From Methylobacterium dankookense (lineage in GTDB: Bacteria; Pseudomonadota; Alphaproteobacteria; Rhizobiales; Beijerinckiaceae), in NCBI RefSeq assembly GCF_902141855.1, contig NZ_CABFVH010000025.1:19449-83448 (forward strand): a stretch of 64,000 bases of DNA, in the 5' to 3' direction. Within the stretch, counting starts at the first letter, position 1. Each line of letters opens with the position of its first letter. The position numbers and the translations under genes were made by a program. The notes below the pieces were generated by a model, which saw nothing but the letters and a program-made list of their open reading frames with translations, made no database searches and was not told the DNA's origin. Of the stretch, positions 63,199-64,000 are shown in pieces.

Positions 63199-63976
63199 TA
63201 GGGGCGGAAGGCCTGCCCGTTCATCGCACCGTCGAGCAGCCACGGTGCGGTGATGCCGTTGCTGCGCAAGGCCGCCGTGACGGTGGTCGTCTTCCAGTGG
63301 CCCTGAGGCCCGCTCATCCGGCAGCGCTCGCCGCGGGGTGCACGTCCGTAGCGGCGGGCCATGGCGGTGTTGGCGGCCGTCTCGTCAATGAACACGAGGC
63401 CATCCGGATCGAGGTCGAGCTGGCTCTCGAACCACGCCTCGCGCGCCGCCCTCACATCCGGCCGGTCCTGCTCGGCGGCGTGGCCCGTGCTTTTTTTCGC
63501 GAGATGCCATGGCGCTTGAAGAAGCGCGAGAGGCTGCTCTAGGCCACGCTGACGCCGCGCTCGGCCAGGGCCGCACGGAGTTCATGCAGGTAGATGCCGG
63601 GCTGCGCCTCGTAGAGCGACAGGATCAGGTCGGCCTGCGTCTCGATCCGGTGCGAGCGTTGATCTCCGCCCATCGGCTTGGGCGCGACGTGGCCCTCCCG
63701 GGCGCATTGCCCGCACCAGCGGCTGGCGCTCGCCAGACTGACCCCGAAGCGTTCAGCCGCCTGATGCCGGGACGCCCCAGCCTCGACGGCATGGACCACG
63801 CGCTCTCGCAGATCGACGGACAAGGCTGAGGACATCGGTACTCTCCTTCACCGACCAACGTCATCACCCTGCCAGCCGTTTCAGCGCGCTCGGATGTCGC
63901 TCTAGGTCGCGAACCCATAACGGTGGGCACGGGTGAGGCGTGCCGTCGTTAACCCTCTGGCGAGGGAGGGTTCTGG

Positions 63977-64000
63977 ATGGCGCGGTTCGACCTGACGGAT
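63977..64000 (+). CDS. Start of an IS5-family-like transposase (partial)
   Basis: ATG 63977 with GAGGGAGGG upstream begins MARFDLTD, the usual first residues of many IS5-family transposases. Only eight codons are in the window, so the call rests on that short match and on the adjacent IS630 remnant. The bases 63906-63976 would be the left end of that element. Confidence 0.5.

Larger units (their letters stand above)
62748..63835 (-). pseudogene. IS630-family transposase, broken by several lesions
   Basis: The N-terminal helix-turn-helix part (MSSALSVDLRERVVHAVEAG ... GVSVA) ends at a TAG (63541-63539) where related proteins have Tyr. After it the frame passes an A7 run (63491-63497), where a -1 shift restores the DDE part (LDPDGLVFIDETAANTAMAR, RRYGRAPRGERCR, WKTTTVTAALRSNGITAPWL, DGAMNGQAFRP). 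A 100-bp element then interrupts the gene at FRP|YVADVLAPTLKAGD, and a ~39-bp palindrome interrupts it again after YTPDFNPI. A one-base insertion near GLAQR shifts the tail, which finally reads CRAYLAAAGYDAT. It cannot make a functional transposase. Confidence 0.9.
62733..63905 (-). mobile_element. Decayed IS630-family insertion sequence
   Basis: TA dinucleotides at 62733-62734 and 63904-63905 flank imperfect terminal inverted repeats (GAGCGGCATCCGA at the left, GAGCGACATCCGA at the right, read inward). TA target duplication and such ends are IS630/Tc1-mariner hallmarks. About 1.17 kb including two later insertions. It contains the broken transposase gene annotated separately. Confidence 0.88.

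Overview
The window is very GC-rich chromosomal DNA of an alphaproteobacterium, most likely a Methylobacterium/Methylorubrum-type member of the Hyphomicrobiales. The evidence is the alphaproteobacterial DnaG with a cysteine-poor N-terminal ribbon, the carA / yqeY / dnaG / rpoD gene order, a MatB-type malonyl-CoA synthetase, dispersed palindromic repeats of the kind seen in methylobacteria, and IS630/IS5-type transposase remnants. This assignment comes from reading protein features, not from a database search.

Left part (1-24 kb): core and housekeeping genes. A partial dctA, an L,D-transpeptidase, a CYTH-like protein, msrB, a YihY/BrkB membrane protein, matB, a small proline-rich exported protein, a D-amino-acid aminotransferase and purB are followed by a siderophore-type TonB receptor with a palindrome upstream. 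Next come carA (reverse strand) and yqeY, a VOC protein, dnaG and rpoD (forward strand), then an AraC regulator with an MFS transporter and a class III adenylate cyclase. A TPP riboswitch precedes thiO-thiS-thiG, with a ThiE/TenI-like gene further down.

Middle part (26.6-39.2 kb): a roughly 12-kb reverse-strand catabolic operon, divergent from a MarR regulator. It encodes a dihydroorotase-like amidohydrolase, a kynurenine-formamidase-like hydrolase, a three-gene molybdenum hydroxylase (CoxL, CoxM and a CoxS-CoxG fusion), a complete Liv-type ABC importer and a Rieske ferredoxin-like protein. Many junctions are 4-bp ATGA overlaps. The gene set suggests import, hydroxylation and ring opening of a nitrogen heterocycle or cyclic amide; the substrate is unknown.

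Accessory part (40-50.5 kb): a long secreted beta-helix protein with a phage-tail-like C-terminus, a lower-GC radical SAM/SPASM protein preceded by an in-frame short ORF, several unrecognised small genes, an Lrp/AsnC regulator, a Tat-exported metallo-beta-lactamase-fold protein overlapping an SCO-family gene, and a flavin-dependent monooxygenase. An AT-rich gap follows.

Right part (50.5-62.6 kb): two complete reverse-strand corrinoid-type uptake operons lie back to back, each headed by its own cobalamin riboswitch and each encoding a TonB receptor, a binding protein, a permease and an ATPase. One ends in a conserved protein of unknown function; the other begins with a SAM-dependent methyltransferase coupled to its receptor. 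The window ends in a decayed IS630 element carrying a nested TA-flanked miniature element, then the first codons of an IS5-like transposase.
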